A stretch of DNA of 64,000 nt, taken from the NCBI GenBank assembly GCA_947184155.2, contig CAMXCT020001660.1:38501-102500 (forward strand), read 5' to 3'. Position 1 is the first letter of the stretch, and every line of letters starts with the position of its first letter. The notes under the pieces were generated by a model. It did not search any database, was not told the DNA's origin, and saw only the letters and a list, made by a program, of their open reading frames with translations. Made by a program: the position numbers and the translations under genes. Below, piece after piece: positions 1 through 11,838 of this stretch. Source of the stretch: Cladocopium goreaui. Its lineage: Eukaryota; Sar; Dinophyceae; Suessiales; Symbiodiniaceae.

Positions 1-2318
1 TGTGCGGTGTCATGTCAGGTAGTTGTTAGACAATTCACCGATTGGAATATTCTCTAATTACGAATTTGGTCTGATCAGCCCCCTCAAGCTGTTTCAGACC
101 GGCTACGACTGGCTTTACGGCTTTGGTAGTATACCATTTGGTACCACCGCTGCCAATTGGTTGCACGGGCCTTTGGCATCAAGATTACGTCAACTGGGTG
201 AACTGACACATTAATGGGAGGTAATGAAAGATCCAAACCAAAGTTTAAAGGCTAGCTTAGAGGATTTCTCAGGTCATGGATTGTGATAATCCACAATATC
301 TTGGATAGCATATCATCCAATCATCAGTTATCAACTAGATCCCCATCTTTTGATACTTAAAGACCTTCGATACGGGCTGGAAGATTAGTTTCCACAACAA
401 AAAAAATGTTCTTTTCTGTTATTTTCAAGGTCTATGTTAATTTACCAGAGCCCAACATGCCCAACCACTGCACAACTGAGGCGATGCCATGCCACCCCTT
501 CTCTTGGCGGATCCCTTGCTCCCGCCCCAGGCAAGGGCAGTCGCGCCCATGCGGGGCCGTCCAGCTTCGGGGCAGGGCCCCGCGGGTTGAGGAGACCTCA
601 AAGGCCCAAGGGAAAGGGACTGATGGGGACATAGGGGACCTGGAGTTGGTGGGAAAATGGTGAGGTTCACCATATCTTACCAAGAAAAAATATGAAAAAA
701 AATTGAACCATCAAACACTTGGTGATTTTAAGCATCAAACATGGGGGATTGGACCTTCAAAATTGGTGATTAAGGGATTGGTTTAAGCTTGGATCCCGTC
801 TGGGGAGAAATTCATCGAGAACTGCTAGCTATTTTGGCGTGAGCTACAGGATGGACAAGGAGCACAAGCTCCGCACACGAGTGGGTCTCAGCCAGATAAA
901 CAGTGGTATTCAAAAGATCAGGCCCCATGTGGGTCGAATGTTTTGGTCTTGGATCACCATGTTTAGTTTCGATGACAAGTGCCCTCAAATTCCGAAATTT
1001 TTGCCATTGTATTAAAAGAAAGTCAAGGGAACAAGGAGCTACAGTAGTCCTGAAAATCGTTCCAGCAACTTCATCACTTCATCACACACATGTAAACTAT
1101 TCCACCCCAATTAGAACACCTGAATCTCCACGCTGAATCCGGGACAACCATTGTGAAGATGCCCGACATTTTGGGTCCCACCAAGCCGGCCATTTCTTTC
1201 TGGGCCGGTCGTTTGGCATTCCAAGATATCTATAGATATCTCAAGTCTGTAGAAGTAGGAACAGGGCCCACGAACATTACTAGAAATTCATTCCGAAACT
1301 CCCAAACTCCATGAGGTTTTCAATGACCACCTGGCAACCAACCAAGGCAAATGCCACATGTCAACAGAAATGGTTGGTTCCCTTTGAAAACTTTGCAGTC
1401 CAGAAATCCCAATGGTTTTATCATCATATTAGTTCCCAACTTTCATGGCAATTTTGCGGCAACCCACAGCCTCCCACATCTTATCATATTGTTGCTTGTA
1501 TAATCTTATAATATTTGTTCAATATATATATATATATACCCGTATATATAGTTATGATATACATATATCATTTTTTCTCCAAGTACATGCCATATGGCTA
1601 TATGTCATAACCACATTGGTATATCCTCATGTCAGTCATGGATCTTATATCATACATACATTCCATATTGGGATAATTTCACCTAATTATAACTAATTAT
1701 ACATACATGTGGTTTCTATGATCTTACATTATCTTACATTGAATTCTATGGTATATCTCGATGCTTGGCTAATGTTTGATACCATCTTCTACCCCCACGT
1801 GTGCTTCAAACCCTGCCAGGTGTCGCTTGCGATGCGTCTTGCCCGCTTCATGCAGGGGCCAGGACTCAGGAGGGCCCGTCCTGACTGACCAGCCAGCTGA
1901 AGCATGGCTGAAACCAGCATCACTTTGATGATGTTTTGCAGTTTGGATGCTTTGATCATGGATAATTATCTGATATCATCTGATCGTTTCATCATTTATC
2001 AATCTGATGTTTCGATCATGGATCATTTTACAGCTGAGAATGGATCATTGTGATAATCGTTTGACAATGGTTTGATAGTCTATCCAGTAGCAAGTTTGAT
2101 AATGTTTTGCAGCTGATAATGGTACCAGTGGTTTACCACCCTTTGTTGAATCGTAAGTTCATCCATTCGTTGTCCCCAGAATCCTGTCTACTGGTGCTTT
2201 TGGGGGTCCACATTGCCCGATGACTTACACTGCAGCAATGCGTCCAGAAAAGCTGGCAAATCGCACAATGATGTGCCTGCGGGAATGTGGACATTCGCAG
2301 CATCTGTGAGGATTTCCA
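1..2318. other. Left flank, no supported gene
   Basis: Mixed-composition sequence with a GC-rich patch at about 480-620 and TA-rich runs near 1520-1570. Short open frames exist on both strands but none has a recognisable motif or convincing splice-flanked coding character. I see nothing else to annotate. Confidence 0.5.
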
Positions 2319-2835
2319 TATATATATATACATAATTATATATAGTTATAGTTATATAGTTATATATATATAGTTATATAGAGTTATATAGAGTTATATA
2401 TAGAGTTATATATATATATAGTTATATAGAGTTATATATAGTTATATATAGTTGTATATAGTTATATATAGTTATATATAGTTATATATAGTTATATATA
2501 GTTATATATAGTTATATATAGTTATATATAGTTATATATAGTTATATATAGTTATATATAGTTATATATAGTTATATATAGTTATATACAGTTATATACA
2601 GTTATATATAGTTATATATAGTTATATATAGTTATATATAGTTATATATAGTTTTATATATAGTTATATATATATTAGTTATATATAGTGTTATATATAT
2701 ATACATAGTTATATATATACATAGTTATATATATATATATACATAGTTATATATATATAGTTATATATATAGTTATATATATATATAGTTATATATATAT
2801 ATAGTTATATATACATATAACTATATATATATGTG
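2319..2835. repeat. TA-rich satellite, 10-bp unit GTTATATATA
   Basis: About 0.5 kb of tandem decamers (GTTATATATA and close variants), nearly perfect between about 2450 and 2650 and degenerate at both edges, where TATA runs and ACATA variants appear. No coding potential. Typical of intronic or intergenic simple satellite in a large protist genome. Confidence 0.9.
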
Positions 2836-3432
2836 TGTGTACAACATTTCTGGCAAGTACAACCTATCATCAAACATGATCACATTGGATCCTTGAGTGG
2901 AGTGTTCTTCAGCTACTGATATGAAGAAAAACCTGCCAATCACCTGGCCTCCATGGGTGCATCGCATGAAGGCGCCGCCGTGGCTGGAAATCAGCTTGAC
3001 ACCACGCTGTTGTCCATTCGTTGTGACCAGTTGTCCCAGAATTGAATCCGCCTCAAAAAAAAATGGAAATCATCATGAATCACATATATATATATATCAT
3101 GTTCAACAGGTAAATCCATGTAAATCCACGACTGGAATGAGTTTGTTTCTGGCAATCCATGTTTGTTTACCACGGGATACGCAAAACCATGCTGAGCCGA
3201 AAGGCTTGACTGAACAAATCGATGGATGTGGAGAAAACACAAGGAACAGTATAGCCTTTCCGTAACAAACATCAGAAAATCAGTGGATAAATCTGACTTG
3301 TTTCTACCAGCAACGGTGCCATCATCTCCGTGGCGTGCTGGAAAATCCCCCATCAACACGACTGGATGGTGCTTCACAGTCCTCAACGACTGCTCAATGG
3401 CTATCCAGTGAATTAGGGCTTATTAATGTTAT
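2836..3432. other. Intergenic or intronic, nothing recognised
   Basis: About 600 bases between the satellite and the first MITE. Open frames on both strands show no motif, and no splice-flanked exon stands out. Confidence 0.4.
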
Positions 3433-3537
3433 TACCCTCTGGTTATTTAACATAGCCATGGAAAATCACCATTTTTAATAGGTAAACCATCTATAAATGG
3501 GCCATTTCCCATAACTATGTTAAATAACCAGAGGGTA
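3433..3537. mobile_element. Family A MITE, copy 1
   Basis: A 105-bp hairpin element. The left end reads TACCCTCTGGTTATTTAACA and the right end is its near-perfect reverse complement ending CCAGAGGGTA. The outer TA on each side suits a TA target duplication, as in Tc1/mariner-type MITEs. The interior has no open frame. At least six other full copies lie in this window. Confidence 0.85.
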
Positions 3538-5102
3538 GTTATAAGATGTTAGAAGACAGTAATCCCCAAGTTTCATCAGTTAGGTCAATAACCCGCAACA
3601 ACTTAACCCATGAACAGCTGGGTATAACTTTACAGCTGGCTCCATTGGGTTGGTCTGAAAACAACGGTACCCCAAGAGCCGCGAGTGCAGCGAGTTTATC
3701 ATCATCTTTTGAATCTGTTCCCAGAAAACTGGCCATATCTTGGGAGATCAGTTCCCCACTTTCAGACAAACCCCTATATATATATATACACACACGAAAT
3801 AATGTTGATTATATATATATATACATATACAGTACACATTATATCATAGACAATATTGTTTCATATTGTATCCTTGTATTCTATCCCCTGTTAAATCCCC
3901 AATCAGACTATCAAAACTCCCACCATGTCCTGAATCATATGTGCCAAGGTCGTGGTTTTGTGCAGCACTACCTGCCGGGAGAAATCTCCCATGCTGCCCC
4001 AAGGCTGTGCCGGCAGGATGCTCCGGTCAAAACAATGTGAATAGGGTGTAAGGTTTTTTTTTGTTCAGCAAAAATACACCACCCTTATTTTGATGGTTTA
4101 TACCACCCATAAAAATTGCCAAAATGATGGCTAAACAATTGGGATATACACCAGGTTTAAATATGACATATGGCGGTTTCCAAAATGGGGGTCCCAAATC
4201 ATCCCGGTCATTAGATCATTTTTTAATATTGAAACAACCATGGTGACGACTGGGGATCCCCCATGACTTGAGAACCCCCAGATATGGCTAATGCGGGAAA
4301 CCCAATAATATACCGCCCCCAATTTTGCCAGACATAGATGGTAAATAGCCATTCCAATGAGAGCTTCATGGCATTGGGTGAATGGGTAAATCCCACATAC
4401 TTGGTGAGCATTTAAGACCTCGGGCCCGGGGATCACATTGGCCATTTCTAGTATTTCAAGAATACAAGTTCCCATCAAATTGTCAGGGCTGCAGTATCTA
4501 ACTAAATTCTTAAATACATACAATATGGCTGCAGAGTATCACGGATATACAACCAACAGCTACTGGAAAGTGGCAATTGAAGACTGAACCATAGATTGGC
4601 TTCTGGGCATTGCTGCCCTATTGGCGTTCCTTTGGAATGGCTGTTCAATCCATATTAAGCCATGGATGCTCAACTGATATATTCGGAACCAATATCATGA
4701 CCACAATTTCCTCACTCTTGTTATATTTGACATATCTCCCGTTGTGCAGGCGCCCCATATCATATCTTGGGCTCAATGTAGGAGAACAAGAAAAAAGACA
4801 TTAGAGGCATTAGAGTCCCCGTACGACTTATTGTTGATTGATATAAACCGATAAAATAATCAAATAACCACATCCCCCATTCAACCACATCCCCCATTCA
4901 TATTAAAACACCCCAGAAACCATGATGGATATGGGGGATAAAGAACCCATATTTGGGACCATAGAATGGAAGTGTTCCATATGAAAGGGAGATGGCATTG
5001 ATCCATCAGAAAATCATAACAAATCATAACCCATTAAAGTAATCAACTTCAATGGATATATTGTTGATTGATAATCCATTGACATCTATGTTGACATCAT
5101 CA

Positions 5103-5168
5103 GTCTGACTGCCACCTGTTCCGTTCCTGCTGCTTGGCAAAGTCGTTGTCATCCGACAGTTGGAGCTC
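5103..5168 (-). CDS. Candidate host exon, function unknown
   Basis: On the minus strand, after a CTTTCAG acceptor, a 22-codon open stretch begins with Glu-Leu-Gln-Leu-Ser-Asp-Asp and is rich in charged residues and Gln, unlike the TA-rich sequence around it. It may be a 3' exon of the exostosin-like gene upstream on the same strand, but no domain is recognisable. The donor side is not clear. Confidence 0.3.
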
Positions 5169-6229
5169 CTGAAAGAGTTGAGGATATACCATATAACATA
5201 TAAATGTGGGACATAGTTATAGACATCACGTTCTATAGATATCCCATCATTATAATTATATATATATATACATATCCCCATCTGCCATCTACTGGTTATA
5301 CATGGCTCTATAGACGAATATATATATATATATAATATGAGGATATTATAAACCAGTTCAATGTGAAAACATGGGGATATAGGTATTCTAGGGTCAATGA
5401 GCAGAAGTGCTCCAACCAGCATCACCCCTAGCAAGAAAGCATTGGGATGCAGCTACAACGTGGATGTTTTTGGGTCCCAAAGCCATCAACTGCGAAGTTT
5501 TGGTGGACGAGTTTCTTCAATTTGGGCTGCCCTTACCATGGTACCACCAGTCAGTAAGTCGATCATCGCAGTACCTATCACACATGATAAGCATACCAGT
5601 GAAAATGCTATATGTTGTTTAGGAGTATGTGTTTATATAGTTTATATATGTGTATTCTTTTCTTTTCGATACCACCAAACAGTAAAATTTGGCGGCGGTC
5701 AATGTTGCTTCTGATGTGGTGTTTACCCAATGATGGTTGAAAATCCCAGGATTCCTCCAGTGACATGGCAAACTTCTGTCGCGCAGCCTTAAACAAAGAG
5801 ATTACAAAGAGAAAGGCAACTGGTGTGCCCTACAAACATCCAAAAATATCGAAAACAAGGCATATCTGGAATCAAAACAAGTCTAACAAGTCGAAATTTG
5901 ACGCAGAGATTGAACACATTTTACATAAAGCCCTGGTGGTAGGATTGGTGTGTGCGTAGCGCTGAGCTTGCGACAAGTCCATCCAGGATCATCCAGGTGT
6001 CGAACAACTCTTCATTGTCCTGGGCCAAAAAAAAACAGGACATGTCAGTAATATGTTGATGTCATACATAATATATCATATATACCTTCCTGCTAAGATG
6101 ATCTAACATGGCTATGGAAATCACCAGTTTTAGTTCATAGCTAAATCATCGAACTAAATCTATAAATGGGTGATTTAGTTGAATCCTTTGATACTTGATA
6201 CGTGACACATGTATCGAAACATCACATAG

Positions 6230-6363
6230 CCACTGGTTATTTAATGTAGCTGTGGAAACTCCGCATTTTTCTTTAATGATAGGTACAGTAAATCAATGTA
6301 GATCATCATAAATCATCTGTAAATAGACCATGTTCCATCGCTATGTTAAATTACCAGATGGTA
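6230..6363. mobile_element. Family A MITE, copy 2 (degenerate)
   Basis: About 134 bp bounded by CTGGTTATTTAATGTAGC on the left and the inverted GCTATGTTAAATTACCAG on the right. The outer bases are mutated (GATGGTA in place of GAGGGTA). A further decayed relative lies just left, at about 6105-6180, where GGCTATGG and GGGTGATTTAG hairpin arms remain. Confidence 0.65.
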
Positions 6364-6394
6364 TCCAAAATAGATATCTGTTAATTTTTCTGGG

Positions 6395-6475
6395 TCTTTT
6401 TGCCTAAATGCCCACGAAGGATGGTCCTGAATCAGACCTCGGAAGGTTCCCTCGTCCTTGCGGAGATTTTTCCGA
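6395..6475 (-). CDS. Candidate host exon, function unknown
   Basis: A minus-strand open stretch reading Leu-Arg-Lys-Asp-Glu-Gly-Thr-Phe-Arg-Gly and onward to Phe-Arg-Gln-Lys-Asp-Pro. Its base composition is higher in GC than the flanks and it is soluble-protein-like. No family is recognised and the splice sites are not certain. It could be a downstream exon of the exostosin-like gene. Confidence 0.3.
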
Positions 6476-6879
6476 GATTGATGTCTGCACCTCAGGAATT
6501 TCCAAGCTGCTCCAGGCTTTCTCTCTTGTTGGGTGCAGTTCTCCACATATAAAAACGTATGATGACAGTCATCCAGTAAACTCACAAGATCCTAAAAAAA
6601 AACATGTTCTGTTCGTGTTTTTGTCATGGAAAAAACATAGTAAGTACCCACCATGGCGCCATGGGAACATGACAGATAATCATCCCCCCAGTGTATCATC
6701 CAATACATGATATATACACTGAGAAAACTTCGTGGAATGTTCCTTTTTCCTCTCCGTGAGGCCAGGGTGAGCCGCTCCGAGGGCGGTGGCAATATCTTCA
6801 ACATATCTTCAACTTTGGCAATCCTGCAAGCCGGAACTTGGAGAAGTGTTCTCCTCAGTCCCTCCCAAACAGACGAAGG

Positions 6880-6990
6880 CCATCGGCGGCCAGTGGCATC
6901 GGTTTGACGAACTCGCCCAGGTTCCGCAGTTGACTGCCATCATCTGCCCGTACCAAATCATCTCCTCCGGCCACTGCACTGTTAAGAGGT
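6880..6990 (-). CDS. Candidate host exon, function unknown
   Basis: On the minus strand, just after a possible acceptor (ACAG), one frame reads Val-Ala-Gly-Gly-Asp-Asp-Leu-Val-Arg-Ala-Asp-Asp and stays open for about 38 codons. Another frame is also open here, so the choice rests only on protein-like composition. It lies downstream of, and on the same strand as, the exostosin exons. Confidence 0.3.
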
Positions 6991-7375
6991 GACCAGTGCC
7001 CAAGATGAAGTCAGTTGAGTCATGTTGAGTCTGTCATAGTCTGTCATTCGATCGTTCTAGGATCGCGGTTCACGTTTTTCAGGGCGGCATCTGCCAACAT
7101 TCGCAAAGTTCCCTTCTCCAGTTCTCTCCAGTTGCGTTTCCAAAGGGCAGCTGCTCGAAGTAAAGCAACCAATCGTTTTTCCTGGCTTTCACCAATCCCA
7201 TTCTCCCCATTCTCTCAGTATAGAAGATTCCCCTCAATAAGGGACCCGGAAATGAATGTGAGTTCCAACTTATACCCAATGCAATGCTATCCAATACTAA
7301 GTTCCAAGGTTTCTAAACGCATCAGAGGCCCATATTGGGTCTGGAGTGTTCAATCTTATCGGAATGGATAGGATA

Positions 7376-7486
7376 TACCCTCTGGTAAACTAACATAACT
7401 ATGTATGGAAAATCACAATGTATTCATGGGTAAATCAACTATAAATAGCCATGTTCAATAGCTTTTTGTATGTTTACCAGAGGGTA
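7376..7486. mobile_element. Family A MITE, copy 3
   Basis: A 111-bp hairpin with left end TACCCTCTGGTAAACTAACA and right end TGTTTACCAGAGGGTA. It belongs to the subtype with GTAAACTAACA instead of GTTATTTAACA, and is non-coding. Confidence 0.8.
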
Positions 7487-7519
7487 TGTTAAGGGGAACG
7501 AATTCCCATCCATCAGTCT

Positions 7520-7602
7520 TCCTGCGTCTCCATCAACTTGCCGTAGACGTTGCGAATGTGTTGCCGTGTCTGTTGGATACCTTGGAGTTCTCGAGGTAAA
7601 CT
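7520..7602 (-). CDS. Exostosin-like gene, probable C-terminal exon
   Basis: A minus-strand frame of about 26 codons reads Arg-Glu-Leu-Gln-Gly-Ile-Gln-Gln-Thr-Arg-Gln-His-Ile-Arg-Asn-Val-Tyr. This resembles the amphipathic helix with Arg and Tyr that follows the catalytic core in exostosin-family (GT47) proteins. It lies about 0.9 kb downstream of the core exons on the same strand, as expected for a 3' exon. The assignment rests on position and composition. Confidence 0.4.
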
Positions 7603-8484
7603 CTCCTGGTGGCAGGTGGGTCATGTCGTCTCGACATGGGGTAGACATGGGTAGACCCACACATGATGATTCTTATTGTTGATATATGTGGCTTTGATGT
7701 ACCCCAACACGTATGGCCATGATGACTACTATTGTCATTATTGCTATCACTATCATTATAGTTATTTACAATTTGCTATCATGGCATATCATGGCTTATG
7801 ATTTGGGGTGCACAAAATGACCAACAGTTCTGTGATGTTATGAGTATTGTGGGTGCATTTTTTTGTGCCATGGTCTTAATTTCGGATCCATACGAAGGTC
7901 ACCTGAATTCAATTCAAGACCCATGCAGGACGGAAATTAGACTGTCGAAATCGATGCTCCCTGAAGGCAAGCAAACTTTTAGGAGTCCTGGTGCCGAATT
8001 TTCACTGGCAAACCCTTTTTATCTGGACAATCTGCACCCAAAATAACCCGCAGTGTAAACTGGGGGGTGCAGTTGGGGTTCTGAGTGGGTATCACCATGA
8101 TTAGACAAAAAAACCGAAGTTCGGATCTAACCCTTATAAGTATATGGCCATTTATATTATATAATACTTATAGCTGGAAACTGCATCCCCAAGAACAGGT
8201 TCATATCGAGTTGAAAAAAGGCCCAACATCTTCAAACGTCGCCCAAATATTGCACGGTACCTCCCAATATGCCTATAGAACCTCTAAGCTTCTAAATTAA
8301 GAATAATCCCGTCCACCTCATACTAACCCCTGGCCAGAAACCATGATTTAGATTGATCTAGTATTGGTTCTATTGATTTGGGGGATCCTATGGTTTTGTA
8401 TTTCACCTTCGGGAAACGAGGAAATGTTGTACCCATCCCACCTGAAACCGCCAGACCCATCAATTAAGCTAGGCCCTGTTTCAA

Positions 8485-8557
8485 TCAGCGCAGCAGGATC
8501 ACATGCCATCTTCTCTGAGCGAAGCAAAGAGATCTTCTCCCAGTCAATCAACTCGTC
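8485..8557 (-). CDS. Exostosin-like glycosyltransferase, exon (IDW motif)
   Basis: After a GCAAAG acceptor the exon reads Asp-Glu-Leu-Ile-Asp-Trp-Glu-Lys-Ile-Ser. This matches the conserved block that directly follows the LP element of exostosin domains. It joins in frame to the exon at 8705-8840 if the intron between them uses a GA donor (GACACC), a donor class known in dinoflagellates. The 3' boundary near 8485 is approximate. Confidence 0.6.
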
Positions 8558-8704
8558 CTTTGCCGGGCAGCGGGTGAAAAAAACGTCCGAAACAGCACCA
8601 AACGGGACAGAACCAACCAAACAAAAAAAGACCAACAGCCTTGTCCTCAGCAACTTAAGTATGAGGCATGACTTGCCATCTTCCAGCATTTTGAGCCAGG
8701 TGTC

Positions 8705-8840
8705 AAGTGGTAGTTTCCATCCATCCGCCAAGATCACAGGAATAGCTTCCCCATTCAACACCTCCATCAGTCGGTAGCTCCAGCGCCCATGGCCGTGCAA
8801 CACCAGGCCATAGGCCGAATCGAAGAGGGAGAAATATGGC
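8705..8840 (-). CDS. Exostosin-like glycosyltransferase, core exon
   Basis: After a GCCCCAG acceptor the exon encodes, in order, Asp-Ser-Ala-Tyr-Gly, a His-Gly-His-Gly-Arg-Trp-Ser-Tyr-Arg-Leu block, and Gly-Glu-Ala-Ile-Pro-Val-Ile-Leu-Ala-Asp-Gly-Trp-Lys-Leu-Pro. This is the diagnostic donor-binding segment of exostosin (GT47) glycosyltransferases, in which a SYRL helix precedes G.IPVI..D....P. Such enzymes act in the secretory pathway on glycan chains; the substrate here is unknown. Upstream exons lie at 9266-9607 and 9733-9904 and a downstream exon at 8485-8557, in the order expected for one minus-strand gene. Confidence 0.7.
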
Positions 8841-9265
8841 CTGGGGCACCCCGAAAATCACCGTGTGGTACCCATGATGAACCACAAGGTGAGAACCCCC
8901 AGTTATAAGATTAGTTTATAAATCCATTGACTATATATACATATATATATTGTACCCCATAAATCCATAAGCCCCTAGTTAAGCATGTTATAAATCGTTA
9001 TAAGTCGTCAACTTAGCTATCTACGGGGCATCACCTTGCACCAATGTGTGGGTTTTTAAGGAGCCAATGTGTTTGGACTGGTGACGGCCTTCACACACCT
9101 GGAAGTACAGGGAGACTTCCAATCCCAGAGCTTTGTAGTGCTTGAACTAGGGTAATTAACGTGTTAAACTCAGTAACAAGCCATCCCATTCACCAACCAT
9201 TCGGAGGTCATTCTCCATCCCAAGACGGGTTTTTTTCAACCTCTATGGTTTACCATTGGGCTTAC

Positions 9266-9607
9266 TGCAGGCACACTAAATTCGAAGCCCTTTCGATGGC
9301 ACCCTTTTGGTGCCTCATTTCTTTGTGGCGTTGTGCTTTGTCGGCAATGGCAATGAACACGTCAGATGGCAGCATGACACTGGTCATACTCGGCGAGCCT
9401 GTCGGGCAGCCACTGAGCTCTGGTCGGCGGATGGACACGTTGAGCATTGCTTCCAGGTTGCCACGGACATAGGATGCCCCGTCCAGACCATTGTTCCGAA
9501 TCCCTTGGAAGGTGAGAAAGTACTTGGGCGGATCAGAAGGTTTCACCTGACCCAATTGCGCGCGGAGTTTGCACTGGTTGTCATGTTCTTTCACCAAAGC
9601 TTTTGAC
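9266..9607 (-). CDS. Exostosin-like glycosyltransferase, exon
   Basis: A 342-bp minus-strand exon, the longest in the host part of the window, between a TTTCTTTCAG acceptor and a GTAAGC donor. Its single open frame includes Lys-Tyr-Phe-Leu-Thr-Phe-Gln-Gly-Ile-Arg, equivalent to the conserved TFkG strand of exostosin domains, and later Ser-Gly-Cys-Pro-Thr-Gly. It lies between the DLRGWD exon upstream and the GEAIPVI exon downstream. The phase with the exon at 9733-9904 does not match exactly using canonical sites, so a boundary is shifted or an indel is present. Confidence 0.6.
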
Positions 9608-9732
9608 CTGAAAGAAAGAATATGAGTCTCTCTACATAATACATTGACAACAAAATCACGTTTTCATGGCTTCATACTAACATACGTAATTGTTAATTAT
9701 GAACATCTCTGGTAGTTTTCATCCATCCCCAC

Positions 9733-9904
9733 CTTGTTGTTCTTCAGTTTTTCTGGTGCCGGGATGTGATGCACATGCGTCACGCCCGGCACCAACAGTG
9801 CGGAGTCGTTCTTCAGATCCCAACCCCTGAGATCTGAGGAGGAAAACATGAAATCTCGACGCGCCAGGAGCTTGACGATGTTCGGATCCTGGTGGTTGCA
9901 GATC
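9733..9904 (-). CDS. Exostosin-like glycosyltransferase, exon
   Basis: A 172-bp minus-strand exon between a TTTTCAG acceptor and a GTGGGG donor. The frame contains Ser-Asp-Leu-Arg-Gly-Trp-Asp, then Val-Pro-Gly-Val-Thr-His-Val-His-His-Ile-Pro. The fold segment in which an aromatic/Asp-Leu-Arg motif precedes a Pro-Gly strand is typical of the N-terminal half of the exostosin core, and the exon is in the right order relative to its neighbours. Confidence 0.6.
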
Positions 9905-10020
9905 CTGAAAACCCCCAAAATCCAAGGGATAAACAATCCTGAAAAAAAAGCTGGACTGGTGAATTGAAACATGTATGGAGTATGTACATACATGTGGTAT
10001 ACATGTGGTATACATGTGGT

Positions 10021-10359
10021 ATACATACCTAGAGACTCATGTATCCAAAATTTCGGGCGCATTCCCAACCTACAAAAAAATCAGGCGCAAGTCCACAAGA
10101 ATGGCGCAATGTAGAAAACATGGCGCAATTCCACAAAAACGGCGCAATGGAAATTCTGCACGGGCAAGGACGGCGCAATCACGGGCAAAAACGGTGCAAT
10201 CATTGGCAAAAACGGCGCATTCCAACACCAAAATCTAAAACCATATTTGTTTCCCAAAGAACGGCGCATGCCAGAAATTTCAGCGGCAATCAGATGAAAC
10301 ACTGTTTTGCTAGACCAGCATCAAAATTTTGATGCCGCTCGAGTCTCTAGGTATATGAT
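10021..10359. mobile_element. Small element with inverted ends and GGCGCAA repeats
   Basis: An inverted repeat, ACCTAGAGACTC at 10027-10038 and GAGTCTCTAGGT at 10341-10352, extended by TA-rich arms, encloses about 300 bp. Inside lie nine or ten imperfect, roughly 18-24-bp direct units built on a GGCGCAA core with A-rich spacers. No protein is evident. It looks like a non-autonomous element or a local minisatellite with hairpin ends. Confidence 0.5.
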
Positions 10360-10769
10360 ATATGTATACTGTATACATGTATACATATAATTTACATATA
10401 CACTAGATTTTAGGCCGGTGTTCAGTAGCAGGGGATTATTCAGGGCTTTAGTTGTGGCTAAACGCCGTCGTGCCGCCCGATGCAAAATGAATTCACTTCA
10501 ATCAATATTTGGCAATTGGACATTTTCGTGACCCCATCCCGTCCCATGTTCAGAAAGAAAATACTCCAAAAAAATCTATGCTCCCAAATATGTGTATATA
10601 AATCCCTCACAGCCACCATGGTTTCTTCGGAGGATGTTTAATATGAACCGGGGATAGCATTAATCATAGCTGAATAGATATTAACCACTATATTAACCAC
10701 TATATTCCCATTAAAATATCCCAGGAAATCACAAAAAATCATGATTTCTGAGGCCTGGAAAATCATGGA

Positions 10770-10925
10770 AAACATACCAACAAATTGCCCTGGCCCCTGG
10801 CCTTCCGTCCCCTGGCGCCAAGTCTCGCAGTTTCGCCGAATCTGACACTTCTCTTGCGCCAGCGAGCTCAGTTGCAGCTTGGCGTCGCAGTCGTAACCTG
10901 ACGCGGAAAACCGTGTCCAACGTCC
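10770..10925 (-). CDS. Candidate host exon with Cys pattern
   Basis: The minus-strand frame contains Ser-Gly-Tyr-Asp-Cys-Asp, then Glu-Lys-Cys-Gln-Ile-Arg-Arg-Asn-Cys-Glu-Thr-Trp. The GC content is well above the flanks. It could encode part of the luminal, cysteine-containing N-terminal half of the exostosin-like protein. A second frame is also open, so the call is tentative. Confidence 0.35.
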
Positions 10926-11753
10926 AAGGGCCGGTCCCCTAAAGGCCCTGGTCTTGAAGCCACATTTCACCAGCAATGGGGGATAAACGGATAAACCAAC
11001 CACGGAGATACCATAGGAATCCATAGGTATCTCAAGACATGTATTGAAATGTGTCACAAACATTCACAAACAATGTCCCCTTTGGAATTGTCAATAAATG
11101 TGTTGTTGTCGTCCTGCGGAACGTGACAATGAAGCATGGGGCCCAGCACCCGCCCAAGGAACAAAGGTATGGCCGGTCAGGCGTTCGTGGTGGCAGCTCC
11201 AGAAATCGTTGCACTGGTCCGCAACACACGATGTAAAACACTGCCTGCCAACGACCCATGAAACTCATAGGCATGAACATCTCGAACATGTCCAGTAAAA
11301 AAACGTTTGAAATTATCAAACTGATCTGAGTCTGGATATGGAACATTTCCTGACAGATTGCTTTTCAGAACTATGAGAGTCTGAGACATCTGTTTCTTGT
11401 CATGAACATTTCCGTGGAAGCCTTCAATCACTTCAATAACCTCGTCAAACATGGAATTCCAGCATGAATTTGATGGACAGTAGAAGTGCAATTATGACCA
11501 AAACTCGGGCATCCTGCACCCCATCAATTTGGTGCGGGGGCAAATCTTTGGACATACACGTGAATCATTTGGGTAGATGTTTGCAAACCAACTTGAACAA
11601 CACACCCTGAGAGAAGCAACGAACATGGAAACAGAACACAAATGAACATACTAAATCAGATTGACTGGCTAACCGGCTAATTCCAACTGATTCCCCAACT
11701 AATGATTCCCCACATCTTCCAAATATTCATGCGGGAGAATCCCCTCATATCCA

Positions 11754-11838
11754 TTTTTCCAGTAGCTCCAGCACCTTCTCCGGCTCTTCCACAGTGAAGT
11801 TCCTTGGCGCGGGATACGGTGGATGCACCTTGAAGTAC
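11754..11838 (-). CDS. Candidate host exon
   Basis: After a CCACTTTCAG acceptor the minus-strand frame reads Tyr-Phe-Lys-Val-His-Pro-Pro-Tyr-Pro-Ala-Pro-Arg-Asn-Phe and then an acidic helix with Glu-Lys-Val-Leu-Glu-Leu-Leu-Glu-Lys-Trp. It is convincingly protein-like but not assignable to a domain. It is a probable upstream exon of the exostosin-like gene. Confidence 0.45.
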
